The translations under genes were made by a program, and so were the position numbers. A stretch of DNA of 64,000 nucleotides from Lithospermum erythrorhizon (Eukaryota > Streptophyta > Magnoliopsida > Boraginales > Boraginaceae), in contig JADFUC010001925.1 of NCBI GenBank assembly GCA_019722365.1, forward strand, positions 620,001 through 684,000, given 5' to 3'. Positions 24,001-36,718 of this stretch are shown piece by piece. Below the pieces are notes generated by a model. It searched no databases. It was not told the origin of the DNA and saw nothing but the letters and a program-made list of their open reading frames with translations. Position 1 is the first letter of the stretch, and each line of letters starts with the position of its first letter.

Positions 24001-25095
24001 CACGTGACAAATCTCAAATTTAATTCATCAAGTTTTAGATATAGGAAATACACTAAACATTCAAATTCCTATACCGGAGTCTGTGAAAGAAATACGTCAA
24101 GTATGCCCATGTCTCGATCGACGGCATGCCATCAATATGTCGGGATACTCAACCTTCATATTGATCATCTCTACAACAAGTCAGTTAAGGCTATCAGAAT
24201 GAGCCAGAAGCTATATATCATTGTAAAAGCTTAAATCAAATCTAAGCGAGCAAAAATTTTACTAAGTCCCACTACAACAAAACAAAGTTCGCCATGTCTC
24301 AGAAAGGGCTATATCAAGCTTCAATAACTTGCTCGATATCACTCCACACAAATCCTAAGAGCTCCTGAAAGTCTCTAACCCCAAATCGTCCCACTAGACG
24401 CAGCAATGCCTACTAAGTCCCACAAAAGCAAGAGCTTATTCACTACGCCCCACCCCAGTGAACATCCCTTGTTCCACCAGCTAGCAGCAAAACCCAAGTC
24501 CCACACCACAATACACTTGTAGTAGGTCCATCAAGTTTGACATTATGTCGGAGATCAAGTCCAAGACCCAAGATCAAATCCATATAACCAACACGGGAAT
24601 ACGGCCGGTAAGTGCTCCCCCGCCGGGACTCATCCAAGTCCGCACTACCAAGTCCATCAAGACTATGACACATAACCAGCTCATAGAGCTTTTATCCCAA
24701 ATCCAACTCAATTCCAAGTCAAATCAAGCTCAAGTCAAGCTCAAGTCGAGCTCAATTCGAGTTCATACCAAGCTCCTACAAAGCTCATATCGCTGCTGTG
24801 CTCTCAAACATCTCACAAATCACTGAATCTAACGCCACGATCCATAGCTTGCATACGATCCTCTTCGATTTGATAAAAACCTCGTATTAATCGAGAAATT
24901 TTATTCTATAGTGAATTTTATTTTATGCTCCCTAAGATAAATACAAAATTCTTGCATTACAATTCGTTCGTTATATTATATCATCATTTACATTTAAATA
25001 TTTTGTATATTGAGAAGGTGTAGCTATATATGGGTACATACACAATGTTATATTATACTATTCACATCAATAATAGTTGTTTTTCTCCTTTTATA
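21078..25095. other. AT-rich intergenic region with unassigned repeat-like DNA
   Basis: The part next to 21078 is the CYP94C1 upstream region. From 21200 to about 23200 the sequence is very AT-rich with no gene. From about 23230 to 24960 composition shifts and short CAAGTC/CAAGCTC-type runs appear (24540-24780). This resembles LTR-retrotransposon LTR or leader DNA, but no coding motif supports a class. The short frames here have no recognisable domain. Confidence 0.4.
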
Positions 25096-25347
25096 TATTC
25101 TCTCTATCTCACAAAGATTTTTTTTATAGTTGTAATTTTCAAACTTTGACCTTAAATATATATATTTATTTGTGTTGTATAATATTTTATAAAAAAAATA
25201 TATCAATTTAAAGAGTTTGAAATGTATTTTTTATTGATATAGTTTTCATCAAGTATTATACAATACAAACAAAAATATCTACGATCAAAGTTTAAGAGGT
25301 ATAACAAAAAATTAAAAGTGGAGAATCTTTAAGGGATGAAGGGAGTA
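25096..25347. mobile_element. Stowaway-like MITE
   Basis: An approximately 250-bp foldback. The left end TATTCTCTCTATCTCACAA pairs with the right end, which finishes in GGGATGAAGGGAGTA. Complementarity continues inward: TCAAACTTTGA on the left against TCAAAGTTT on the right, and GTTGTATAATA against TATTATACAA. TA dinucleotides flank it. The ends match the CTCCCTC..GTCCC Stowaway/Tc1-mariner MITE pattern common in plants. It sits just outside the LINE 3' end. Confidence 0.75.
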
Positions 25348-26693
25348 TTATTCACTCTTAGTCTCTGATCTTTATGTTCACTGTGTGTTATTATAATTCT
25401 TAATGATATTCGCTAACATATATATAACATAAATACAACTATAATATTTTCTTTTTAAATTAGCAATGAGTTTTATTATAAAAAGGGAAAAAACCCCCAA
25501 AAATATATACAACAAAATATCCGGCAAAAACCAAATCAAGTACCTCAAGAAAACTAAAGAGAGAGAAGGAGAAAAAACTAATATAAATTACTTATATTAG
25601 CTCAAACCTCCAACTCCATACATTACTAGCAAGTCGACTCAAAAAGGAAGTCCAAACAAGAGCAAGTCTACTCCAAGATCTCCATAAAACCCTCACACAC
25701 AAATTCTAAGTCTCATAACTCCACTTCTAAAAACTCCGCCTCCCAAAGTTATTTTTCTCCCGAGAAAAAAGTCAACCCTAAAAGTAGTTGGAAGAGTCAC
25801 TCCCCTATTCACACCGCCCTTTTAAACTTTAACCTCCGTCAAGGAAGAGTGTTGGAATCTAAAAAATGGTGAGTGAGAAGGAGGCCAAGAGACTCTCCCA
25901 TGAAGCTGACCCGAGGTTGAAGACTCGAATCATATCTGAGTCAGCTTCATGAGACTCTAGTAAAAACTTTCCAAATTCACTCACTTCGGCGTTCTGATTG
26001 TTTTGCTTTTAATATTAAGAGTTCGTTGATGCCAGATGTCCCATAAACAGATAATTTAGAGTCTGAACTTGTCTGGAGGTAAATGTTTCCAATACCCCTC
26101 AAAAAGATCTCTGAAATCCATGTTTGTGCCTTACATTTTCTTGATATCCATTATCTTATGTATCTCCTTGACAAATTACATGTATGAAACACATCCATGA
26201 TGTTTTCTGACATTGTTTCACATATTTGACATGCAACTATAACTTGTACATGCCTCTTGAGAAGATTATCTCTGCTGTATTGCTGCAAGCTGTGTAATGC
26301 TTGATAAGAAATATCTCATCTTCGCATGATCTTACTCTTCACATATTCTCGAAGTCTCTGATGAATTATTTGAAGCATCCAAACTCCTTGCATTGTTCAA
26401 ATGTATATAAATATGGTAGGTCCCTTTGAATGTGAACACCTTTCTTGGCTTAGATGGCCATTAAGGAATATCCACTCTATCCAAATGTGATAATGAGATT
26501 TGTAAAATAGCCTCGCTAACGATAGGAAAAAATAGAGACCTAACCAAGTCAACCTTCCAAACGCCAATGTCCTCATCTATTAGGTTCGAGACCATAAAGT
26601 CTTTGAAATCAGCATCACAAGGTGTAATGAGCATATTTGACTGAGTATGATTAACCCATCTTTGCTTCCATATATTGATGTTTTTACCATTGC

Positions 26694-28453
26694 CTAATTC
26701 CCATTTTGTTCCTTTTCGCTAGATTTGGTGTCTCGAACGGGTTTGGTGCCTAATTCAGCTGTAAGAAAAGAGCCATTCGGGAAGTACCTTGCTTTGTACG
26801 TGAGTGCCAGTGTATTATTCGGATCAGTAAGAAGCCTCCAAGCTTGTTTGCAGAGAAGAGCATTATTAAAATCTTGGGCCTTCCGGAAGCCTAGCCCACC
26901 CTCTTCTTTAGATTTGCACAGTGTAGTCCAGGATATCCAATGTATTTTCTTATTTTTTGTATCTGATCCCCACCAGTAGTTTGATAGCAAAGTGTCACCT
27001 TTGCACAATTTGAGTACATAGCTTCAAGCAATCGCATTGTATAGGTGGGGGATGTATCGTAACAATCGATGTAAGAAACACTGCATCTTTCGACAACAAT
27101 CTAGGCTTCCAGTTATCCACTTTGGTGTGAATCCTGTCAAGGACAGATTTGAAAACCTCTTTAGAGACACCAATGCTCGTTGGAAGACCCAGATATTTGC
27201 CATGGGTGGGGACTTCGGCATACCAAGAATCCCTGTAATCATACCCATAGTCTGAGCGTCCACATTTGGGCTGAAAATATTGGTTGATTTTTGGACATTA
27301 ACACTTGCTCGTACTACTCATTCGTAGCGTACGTAATCCGTTTAATAGTTTGAGCTTCCTCAATGGATGCCTTACCAAGCAAAGAAAGTATCATCCACAA
27401 ACATAATACGATGTGGTTCCAAACTCCATTTCCATCGCAATCCACTTAATACCCTCTCAGCACAAAGACTGCCTTCAAAAGAGAAATCAATCCCCCAGTA
27501 CACACAATAAAAAAAGATAGTGGAGAAGTATGGATCCCCTATCAAAAGTCCTCTCCTCAGGCTTAATATACCCAACTTGTTCATTTAATCGTAAAGAATA
27601 AAGCGACAAATTCAACATACGATACGCATAAGCGAGACCCACTAGCCCCAAATCCCAAATGTATTAACATGGCCTTCATGAAACTCCACTCCACCCGATC
27701 ATAGGCTTTAAACATGTCCAATTTAATGGACATAAAACCATCTCTACCGGTTTTCTTATTCTTGATTACATGATGTGCTTCATAAGCCAATAAAATGTTA
27801 TCCGTGATGAAATGATTAGGAATAAAAGCACTTTGTGTTTCACAGATGACATACGGTAAAAAATTCTTCAATCTTATTTCTAAAGCTTTGGAGATAACTT
27901 TCACAACCGTATTACAAAGAGCTATAGGTCGAAACTGTCCCATGCAAATAGGTCTCTCAACTTTGGGGATCAAAGTTATATGAGTAAAATTAAACTTCTT
28001 TAAGAAAATACCATTATTTAAGAAGAGTAAGACCATATTAACCAGATCATCCTTTACCGTGTCCCAATAATGCTGAAAGAAAATAGTTGGCATTCCATTA
28101 AGCCCTAGTGCCAAATGCACTCAATGAGAATGCTACTTTTTGACTCTCATCCGAAAATTTAAACTAAGCGTAGCAATGGCTCTACCTCGAGAAAACACGA
28201 GTATCCACCTCCGATAATATCTATTAGACCTCGCTATCTTAAAGAAAAAAGAGCTTAATATAAAATTCCTCTGCCACTCTATGAATGCCAACCGTATCAC
28301 GATGCCAGTTTCCTTCATCATCTTGCAAGGCTGTGATGAGATTAAGCTTGCTTCTCTGAGCCGACAAAGCATGGAAATAAGTTGTGTTCCTATCATCTCC
28401 CTTGCCTCTCTGTAAGTTTTCCCGATCGCCGACACACCAATACATATCGTCAA
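26694..28453 (-). pseudogene. degenerate LINE reverse transcriptase and zf-RVT region
   Basis: Fragments in several frames. At 28120-27581, FRPIALCNTVVKVISKALE, TQSAFIP and KLDMFKAYDRVEW are reverse-transcriptase motifs; the Asp in KLD is one of the catalytic aspartates. At 27584-27372, the MFVDDTFF string corresponds to the FADD catalytic box. At 27008-26694, EGGLGFRKAQDFNNALL and LTYKARYFPNGSFL are typical of the segment before the zinc-binding reverse transcriptase domain. Breaks between the fragments make the ORF non-functional. Confidence 0.85.
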
Positions 28454-29082
28454 CCTCCCTTAACTTGTCAATATCCTTGGTAAGTTTTATAGCCTCTACC
28501 TTCGAGGCCGTAGTAATAACCCCTTATTGTACACTATCCAAATGGCTTTTGTTTGCCACTGGATTCTCGAACATGACCCAATATGTGCCGCTTCCAATTG
28601 AGCAAACTCAATCTGCCGGAACGGATACCATCCATGATCCTTGCACCTGGATCATCCCCTTGAACTTTGTCCCATGCTTCATGAACCAATAGTTTACCTC
28701 ACGTATACCCAACCTCGTTTCAAAACAAAAAATCTTCATGTTGCTCGACAAATAGAGATTTCGTCCTCATAATAAGACGCAGTGAGACGATCCGAGGTAT
28801 TTGTGGACAAACGATGTAACGAGCATTTGGGTAGCAATCTTCTAATCTTTGCATCTAAAGGGCTCTATCCAAATTCTCTACCCCTCGGTAGAGTGAGGCA
28901 GATAAAGTTGTTACACCAGGTGTGGTACCCCAAGCATCTCAATATCAACAACTCCGTAATCCTCTACCACTTGACTAAATTATCCACTCTGCCAAGTTGG
29001 CTCTATCTCTTGTTGGGAAACAAATTCTCACTGCATGTAAAGTATTTCATTAAAATCCTCCATACAATGTTAAATATTTGAT

Positions 29083-29087
29083 AGTCC
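29083..29087. repeat. 5-bp target-site duplication, left copy (AGTCC)
   Basis: AGTCC lies immediately left of the left LTR and recurs at 37712-37716 just right of the right LTR, the expected size for Ty1/copia integration. Confidence 0.85.
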
Positions 29088-30109
29088 TCATGGAAATTAA
29101 TGAAGATTGATTCCTTTATTATGCTCTGCTTAAGTATAATTGCGTATCAATTCATTTACCAAGTCAAGTTAAATATGACATCGGAACTTAGTATTCACCT
29201 TAGCAATCAGATATTACTAGTGTGGATTCTCATGATAATTTAAGGGTTAAGTGAGCGATTTCTAGATCTTACCATTAATCGTTATAATAATAGTAATTGT
29301 CACATATTATTATTATACAAATTACTATTATCTCGAGCCAAGTGTCACACACATACGGTGATATTCAATTATATTTCATGCATGGAATTGAACGAGATTC
29401 TGTAAATTGAGAGAGATGTATCTCTCAACATATATATATTTGTCAAATATTTATTGATGAACATCAATTAAGTTAAACTTGCAAGTTTAATCAATTAAAC
29501 AATGAAATTGACGACAATCCTCGATAAGTTATTCGACAAGGATTCTCGTTATATTTTAATTGACTTGTTAAGTTAATTAAAATGGAACAACTCACTAGTG
29601 ACTCATTATTTGATTAGAAGCCATAACGGTCTAGTTGGGTTAACGCAGTTAAATTGATTTCCTTTAACGAGTCAGCTTAACGGCGAACAATTGCATTTCT
29701 AAGATGAAAAGAAGAGACAAATTAAGTTTTTTCATTTCATGAAAAACTTCTTGTCTCCCTCCCTTCTCAAAATCTTCCCCCTCCTTGTAAATTTGGAAGA
29801 GAATTTCTTTCCATTTTGTTCCTCACAACTCTAGCATGTTCAAGTTGATTCGATTCCCTCATCATTGCATAATCTGTGAGACATCATTTTAAGGCCGACA
29901 AACAATCGAGAGTTTTCAAGGGGCATTCATGCGAGGCTCGCTGGGCTTCGAGGGGAGTTGGTTTCTATTTCGCCTTCCGCCGCAAATGTAAGAACTCTTT
30001 TGGTCTATTGCAACTTCTATGTGTTTTAGATTAATATAAATTATTTTCAGGATCCGCATGAATTTGGTATTTTATTACGCAGTAAAATTCATACTAGATA
30101 CCCTAATAA
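29088..30109 (+). repeat. left LTR of the copia element
   Basis: Aligns along its length with the right LTR at 36719-37711. Shared blocks include ATTACTAGTGTGG, CGTTATAATAATAGTAATTG, CTCAACATATATATATTTGTC and AGAAGCCATAACGGTCTA. Its first bases are altered: TCATGGAAATTAATG in place of TGTTAGAAATCAATG. The last bases (about 30098-30109) are altered as well, so the terminal inverted repeat is lost at this LTR. The two LTRs differ by many small indels as well as substitutions. Confidence 0.9.
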
Positions 30110-30110
30110 A

Positions 30111-30123
30111 GGGCCTCAGAGCC
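30111..30123 (+). other. degenerate primer-binding site (initiator-Met tRNA type)
   Basis: GGGCCTCAGAGCC lies just inside the left LTR. It shares TCAGAGCC with the TGGTATCAGAGCC form that is complementary to plant initiator-Met tRNA in copia elements. The first half has diverged. Confidence 0.65.
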
Positions 30124-32650
30124 TACTCAAGTTTGATGTAGCTTATCTAATTCGATTTGTGTGTTGACGTGAAGTTGTTAATTAATTAGATTGATTCATG
30201 ATATGTATAGTTCAATTTATGAATATATAATATGAAAAATCAACCCATTTTGTATGTATATCACACGGTCAAATCATCATTTCATTGGGTATTGATCTTT
30301 GGATGATTCAAGTATTTGTTTAATTGTTTCATGAAATGAAATGGATTAAAACTTGATTAATTTGCGTTTTAATTTGAGGTAGAATCATTTTTGATTTTAC
30401 AGAGAGGGTTAGAAATTTTAGAAAATTTCGAAATTAAATCTTTATGTTCATAACCCTGAGGTTCATTTTAGATTTTTCCCGTAATTTTTAAGTGCTCCAA
30501 AAATTATTGCATTTTCGATTGCTTTGGATTTAATCAAAAACTGTAAGCTAGTTTTTGCGAAATTCCAATCGGACGTTCAATAATGATATGGTTGATGTTC
30601 AAGCTGAATCCCATAATTTTGAATTTTTAGCGCCCAAACGTTTTTATAAAAGCTACAATTAATCGAAATTGAAATTAACTACCAATATATGTCGGCCGGA
30701 CTCATGTGGAGCTCTACGGGCGCCCCACTGGATTTGGACGCTCCAGCCACCTCGGGTAGTTTCAATGTCGCATTCAGCACTACCCGCTGTCGGCCGTGGC
30801 CGGAGGCCGTCGTGACGGCACAGTTCGCTATCCGCTTTAGAAAATCCTAAATGTATTTTGTATGTAATTTTTTGGTTTTATAAATTATTGGTAGTTATTA
30901 ATTTCGGGTTTTAAATGTTAAATCATAAATTTTGTCATTAAATGATTGAATATATATATCTCGAATTCGGCATTAAATTCTCGATTTATATTTTCTTCAT
31001 ACTATTTTCATTAATTGATAATTTTTGAAAATATTTTTCATGGTAACTTTTAAATTTTGAATTTTGGAGTTAATTACTTGTAAGTAATTATTCCATGATT
31101 TAAGTGGTTGATAATTATTATAATAATTATCATTAATCATGTGTGAATATATTTAAATTGAAAATTTACATTAATTGATATTAATTATAAAATAATGGGT
31201 ACTAATTAGTCAATTATGAACACATTTATTTTATTTCATTTAATATATATGAAATTAAGCATTTATTTATTTTAATATTTTCCTATATATACACAGTGGA
31301 ATGGAATGGAGGTGTATGTATATGACCCACGTAAAGTATTTCGCCCCGAAGGCATCTTATTGTAAAATGACCCGCCGGCTCATATTATTTTATTTAATTT
31401 TCTTGTTTCTCCCACAAGTCAGTATGCTTCCAAAAAGCTGACAGTGTATTTGAATTGTAATTCAAGACGAAGCTGCGGATTCCGTGGCCGAAGACAATAA
31501 AATGGTCAGTGGGCCTAAAAAGGTCATATCAATACACGCCTCAATGCGCACTACTTGTTTTATTTTCATGCTGTACATATGCTTGATTACGTGCTATAAT
31601 TACTTGGTAAAATAAAAGAAAAGTATAATAATCTCGCCACCCCTAAAATTTAAGCAAATGTATCGTCAATTTTAAAGTTGTGGAAAATCAGCTACATCAT
31701 CTCAACGCTACTGCGTGTTGCCAGCTTTTCACCTGGAGCATTTATTAAACGGATCATGTTGAAGTTGATTTCCACTAACGTCAGGCTTTCGATGATCACC
31801 CGCAATTTTTGGTTTAATTGGTATGCTTAATCGGTTTGCTCTGGAGATACAAAAGTTTGCAATATCTTGAATAGTATGCTAGCTGACACAAAGAAAGTTA
31901 CGTAGTTTTAAGGCAATTGGTTGATAACTCTACTATTATACCGGGATTCAAAAATGTATGCAAAGGTTGCCGCTTTGAATTCTGAGCATAAGAAGCCTGA
32001 TACTAATATATTTCGTGAGATTTGAAGTATTAGTATTTACTTACAAATTTATTTGTAAGTGTTTACGATAGCTTCTATCGACTGTTTAAGTTCTTTGGGT
32101 TTACTTATTCTCAGAGAATTATACGGCTACCACCACTACTACTCCTAAGAACTTCAGCATTTAAAAGGTGTCAATAACTCAAATTTTAATCATTTAGTCT
32201 CAAACTTGAGAATCATTCTCAAGCAAAGAGAGAACTTAAATACGCACAACAAAAAGCACAAAGTCTGAGCATCGTGGATGTCCAATGTCTCATGCTTGCC
32301 ATATGAAAGTGTGGCAAGATACGTATATATATACCCCAAGAATCGCTTGTGCTCTCAGTGGACAAGAAGTCAAACCTTGCCGTGCCGCAGCAAGCCCCCG
32401 CGGTCATTAAAATGATTGGCTCGGCCGATCGACTCAACGCCCGGCACCTGTCTCTCAAGAACCGCTGACCTCACTCCAAATTCTCTTCCACAAATTCTCT
32501 CGCTTGTCATGAACTTCAATATGCACAAGTTCGAGTTATCTCTAAACCACCGCATAAGATGATCAATGCACGCCGGTATCTAACCCTAGTAAGAGATTAA
32601 AACTTTACTCCTTCTCATGGTGGTCCAAAAACAAAAGTTAAGAAATTCAA
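30124..32650 (+). other. copia leader and gag region, degenerate
   Basis: Lies between the primer-binding site and the zinc knuckle. The first ~1.7 kb is AT-rich apart from a GC-rich patch at 30670-30835. No uninterrupted gag frame remains, and short frames here in either strand have no recognisable domain. The gag start is not identifiable. Confidence 0.5.
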
Positions 32651-32729
32651 GAAATAAGAATACAAAGTTTATCGGGCAAAGCCAAAGGTTGGGGAAAGAA
32701 TCCCAAAGTCACCGGACAATGAGTACTCA

Positions 32730-35700
32730 AGATGAAAATGTCATTATTGTGTAGGAACCTAGGTCACTGGAAGTCACCTGCAGTTCATAGATGATAAGTG
32801 AAGAATGGTCTCTACCATCACCAAATTACGTATATATATGTTGGTCAAGTTTGCACAACTTCTATTTCGTATGCATTAACGGTCAGGGTTCTCATTTGTC
32901 ATAATATAACTCAAGCCGCGGAAGACTTGTAGGGAGATGGATCTACATGTAAACTGAAACCTAAGGTCGCGCCCTGCGAGGATCCATCGCTTAAATTCTG
33001 CCCACGCAATTGCTTTTGAACTTATCACCGGTTTACTACAGCAATTGAAGTGAATATTATTTCTGCCGTGCTTTTGAAGAATGATGATTTTCATTTCACA
33101 GATCCCAATGAATTTAGGGATCACCAGAACGGGGTAGTATTTGGTACCGCTTCCCTTCAAAAAAATGGTCTATTCGCTTTAGACACGGACACGTGAAGTC
33201 AGAGCAACATATACTTAAACGGAATAAGCCTTTAAATGATTTCAAAACCAAACATACCTATGACATTGCAGATCAAAGTATTAACGAGAACCGAATCAAG
33301 AAACTCACCTCGTGGAATACTTGAAGGTTTCGATTATAAATCATAATTAAGCAGCCAATTTTGCTTTCTCGGGCAATGACCAAAATGCCCTTCAATGAAA
33401 GTAAGGCAAAGATTTTATCGGGGATCATAATCGATGTACGCGCCAATGAACACACCGCAAGAGGAGGTTATAAATTCACTTCATTACATTTACTAATGAC
33501 ATGAGATACGGTTTTGTGTATCTCGACGAGACTCAAACACGAGTCCTTTCGAGAAAATCAAGAGTTCCAAAATGAAGTACAAACCACTGAACAAGATAAC
33601 AAAGATTCTCCGGGGTCTCGATGGTGGAGAATATTTGAGTCACGAAGTTCACTACTCATCTTAGAGAGTGTGGTATTGTTTCCCTCATAATCTCATTCCA
33701 GCTAGAACGCCACAACATAATGGCGCTCGAAAGGAGAAATCGAACCCTTCTGATACGGTTCGATTTGGCGATTTGCCCTATCGCATCTACCAGTTAATTT
33801 ATGGGGATATGCACTTCTAAGCGAGACACTTACCTTAAATAGATGTCCAACAAAGTCAGCAAAGAAAGCTCCCCATGAACTGTAGTTTGGGAAGATTCCC
33901 AAGTTGGATTTTCTCGTGATTCACGCTGCCTTATGTTGGATGCATTAACAAAGGATAAACTTGCGCCCAAATCAAGCAAGTGCTATTTCACAGGATATCC
34001 AAAGGAAATAGCTTGGTTACTACTTCTTACCCAAAGCATGAGGAATAGAATCTCATTACTAAAAACAGAGTTACTCCCTGAAAAGCGAACATTCCGTCCG
34101 GTATGACTAAGTAATGCAAAGTTCATCTTCATGCTCAAGTCGATTTAAGTCAATGTTTATTTAATTTTTAAGCATCTAACGACTCACAAGAATTGGTACC
34201 TTCTTTTCATAGAAGATCCAGTTCCCTGATCCATGCAGGAAAGTTGTGGAAATAACTAACCCTGTGAGATCCAACAGGATCGTCACTTAACTAGAAATGT
34301 CGTAATTAAAGATTTCATCATTGAAAGCGACGAGCCCACTTCTTACAAAGAAGCGAGTGCAATAGCAAGGATGTCACAAATGGCAACAGCCATGAAATCC
34401 GAGATGAATTTATGTATCCAACAAGGTCATCCCTTGTTGGATTTATCACTCAAACGGGTCTCGCCTCTATTGCAAATGGGCATTTAAGAAGAAACATGAT
34501 AAAGACTTTGAAACGCCGATGCTTTCAAAGCTAGACTTGTAGCGAAGGTTTCAAATAAGCTCTCACGGCGTGATTATGACGAACTTATTTCGCTGGCTAT
34601 GCTTAAGTCTATCCGGATAATCGTGAAAGACAAGCCGTATTCTATGACTATGAAATATGGCAAATAGATGAAAGCACGGCTTTGGAATGGAAATTTAGAT
34701 GGTGATGCGTATATGGTACAACCTCCAAAGCTTTACATGTTTTAAAGGACCTAAGAAGGTATGCAAGCTGCAAAGGTCCATTTATGGTCTTAAGCAGCAT
34801 CCTCGCTAGCTTGAAATCTACGTTTTGATGAGTCTATAAACATTTTGGTTTCAGTCAAAAACGTAAGAATCTTGGTATATACAAGCATGTGCTGGAGTTA
34901 TGTATCATTCATAGTCTTGTACGTCAATGACATACTTATCATTGAAAAACAACGTGAGAGTTACCGAATCGGCCAAGGATTGGCCGTGTAAATGTTTCTC
35001 AACAAAGCGACTTAGGCAAGCACAATATATACTGGGAATAAAGATCCAACGCAGATCGGCCAGCGGCTAATTGACTTGTCAGATACCTATGTGGAATAAG
35101 GTACTACAAAGGTTCAAATATGAGTAATTCCAAGAAAGGTAATCTCCTCATGAGTATTACGAAGTTCAACTCAGCTAGAGCAATGTCCCACTACTAGTGT
35201 CGAGATGAACAAAAATGAAGGATGTACCTTACGCCGACAATATGATCCATCATATTCCATGTCAAGGCACTCAGACTCGACGTGTCTTAAGTAATCGAAA
35301 GTGTAACTAGATACCAAGCTAATTCAGGAAAGCCACCGGATTGCGTGAAGTATCTGAAGTATCCGACAAGAACTAAAGATTCTTTCTGGTATATGTAGGA
35401 GACGATGAAAGGTAGTTACCGGATACACCGATGCTAAGCCAAACCCGAAGCGAGAGATTATCATCGCTCCCACTCTCGTATGTATTTTGTCTCAACGGTG
35501 GAACAAATATCTTGAGGATTTCCAAGCAGTACTGCTCTCGGCCCTACCACGTAATTTGAGATCATAGCTTCAAGCAGCCTAAAGAAGCACGCTGATTAAG
35601 AAAATTCATGATCGAAGCTCGCGTAGCATCAGCATCGGTGACCAAATGAGTTGCTTTGTGACAATATCGCCATAGCTCAAGCCAAGGAAACCCCTAGCAC

Positions 35701-35825
35701 ATCACAAATCCAAGCACAAAATCTAAAGTATCACCTAATTAGAGGATATGCTTAATAGAGCCGATATCAAAGTATGTAAAGCAGCAACGAGGCTGGACTG
35801 CCGATCCCTTTACCAAACCACTATA
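32730..35825 (+). pseudogene. degenerate copia gag-pol polyprotein
   Basis: A frameshifted polyprotein read from motifs in all three plus frames. A CHYC..GHWK zinc-knuckle remnant is at 32738-32782. The integrase TPQHNG box is at 33707. The reverse-transcriptase region around 34640-34945 contains a VYMVQP block and LYVNDILII in place of the usual YVDD. The RNase H C-terminal ADPFTKP is at 35800. Indels interrupt the frame every few tens of bases, so no product is expected. Minus-strand frames in this span (for example 32876-33160) are shadows. Confidence 0.85.
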
Positions 35826-36702
35826 AGTCGCAAAGCATGATTTAGCATGCATCGAATATAGGTCTTAAAACAGATGTCAGCATGCTAGGGTTAAGTAGGA
35901 GTCAAGATGTATCTATCATGTTATGTGAACAAATATTTGAATATTGTTGCTTCTATATTCTAGTATATTTGTTTATAATGCCTATATGTTTTAAATTCTT
36001 ACATATAATACATAAGCTACGTATTGTATCCTCGATGAAAGTGAAAAGTTAAATCATAGGTTAGTCTATGTTTGTGAGGCAAATATGAATTGCTGATTGG
36101 CACTTCACAAGCAAGCCTAGAAACATTGATAGCCAAAGGCCTTCATGATGTCGAGAAGTTGTGGCACAAGCACTGCTATGACTACCACGGGTGATCGATT
36201 GTTTATCAAGTTTGATCACGTTAGCCTCTGGTGACTAGATCACTATCACGGGCCGGTCCCGATCGGGGAGTTGGTATGACCGAAACGAATCTATGTGAAG
36301 ATATGTATATCTCTGTCTTATGATATTTGTTTAGAATTTTAGCTTCAAATACCTTAAACTCCTACTTTATATATAACTATCTCAAAGCAAGTATATAAGC
36401 TTTGTACTTCTACCATGACTAAACGTCCGCCTTTAAGCGATTTAACGGCATATGTTGGGTCATGCTGAGTATGTAATCTATAGATGCTGACATATATGGA
36501 GGGATTTTATCCGCCCTTATTAAGGCTGGGCAAGGAATATCTCGTGCCTCTCAAGGCGCTTGGTACCGATTGGTTTACGGAAGCCATAAATGCTTATTCG
36601 CTCATACTTAGCAAAGAAAGTTGTGGTGTTTGGGCGACACACTTCTTATGGTTAGCCTACCACTATGTAGATCGCAGTTAAAGGAATTGTATGGTAATCG
36701 CC

Positions 36703-36718
36703 CAAGGGCAAGTGGGAG
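36703..36718 (+). other. polypurine tract of the copia element
   Basis: GGGCAAGTGGGAG lies immediately before the TGTTAGAA start of the right LTR, the standard position for plus-strand priming. Confidence 0.75.

Larger units (their letters stand above)
25455..29087 (-). mobile_element. LINE (L1-type non-LTR retrotransposon), 3' portion
   Basis: The 3' part of a minus-strand LINE whose 5' part is at 37712-40030; the copia at 29088-37711 separates them. Reading from 29087 leftwards: the remainder of the endonuclease (GGFNEIL next to the junction), then reverse transcriptase, then the zf-RVT region. The 3' end at about 25455-25500 reads, on the minus strand, GGGGGTTTTTTCCC then AATAAAACTCATTGC, typical of plant L1 3' ends. 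No long poly-A tail or clear target duplication was found. Many frameshifts show it is dead. Confidence 0.8.

Noticed and set aside
32219..33902. Minus-strand frames inside the copia
   Set aside because: The copia is plus-strand by its integrase, RT and RNase H motifs; these are reverse-strand shadows of broken pol.
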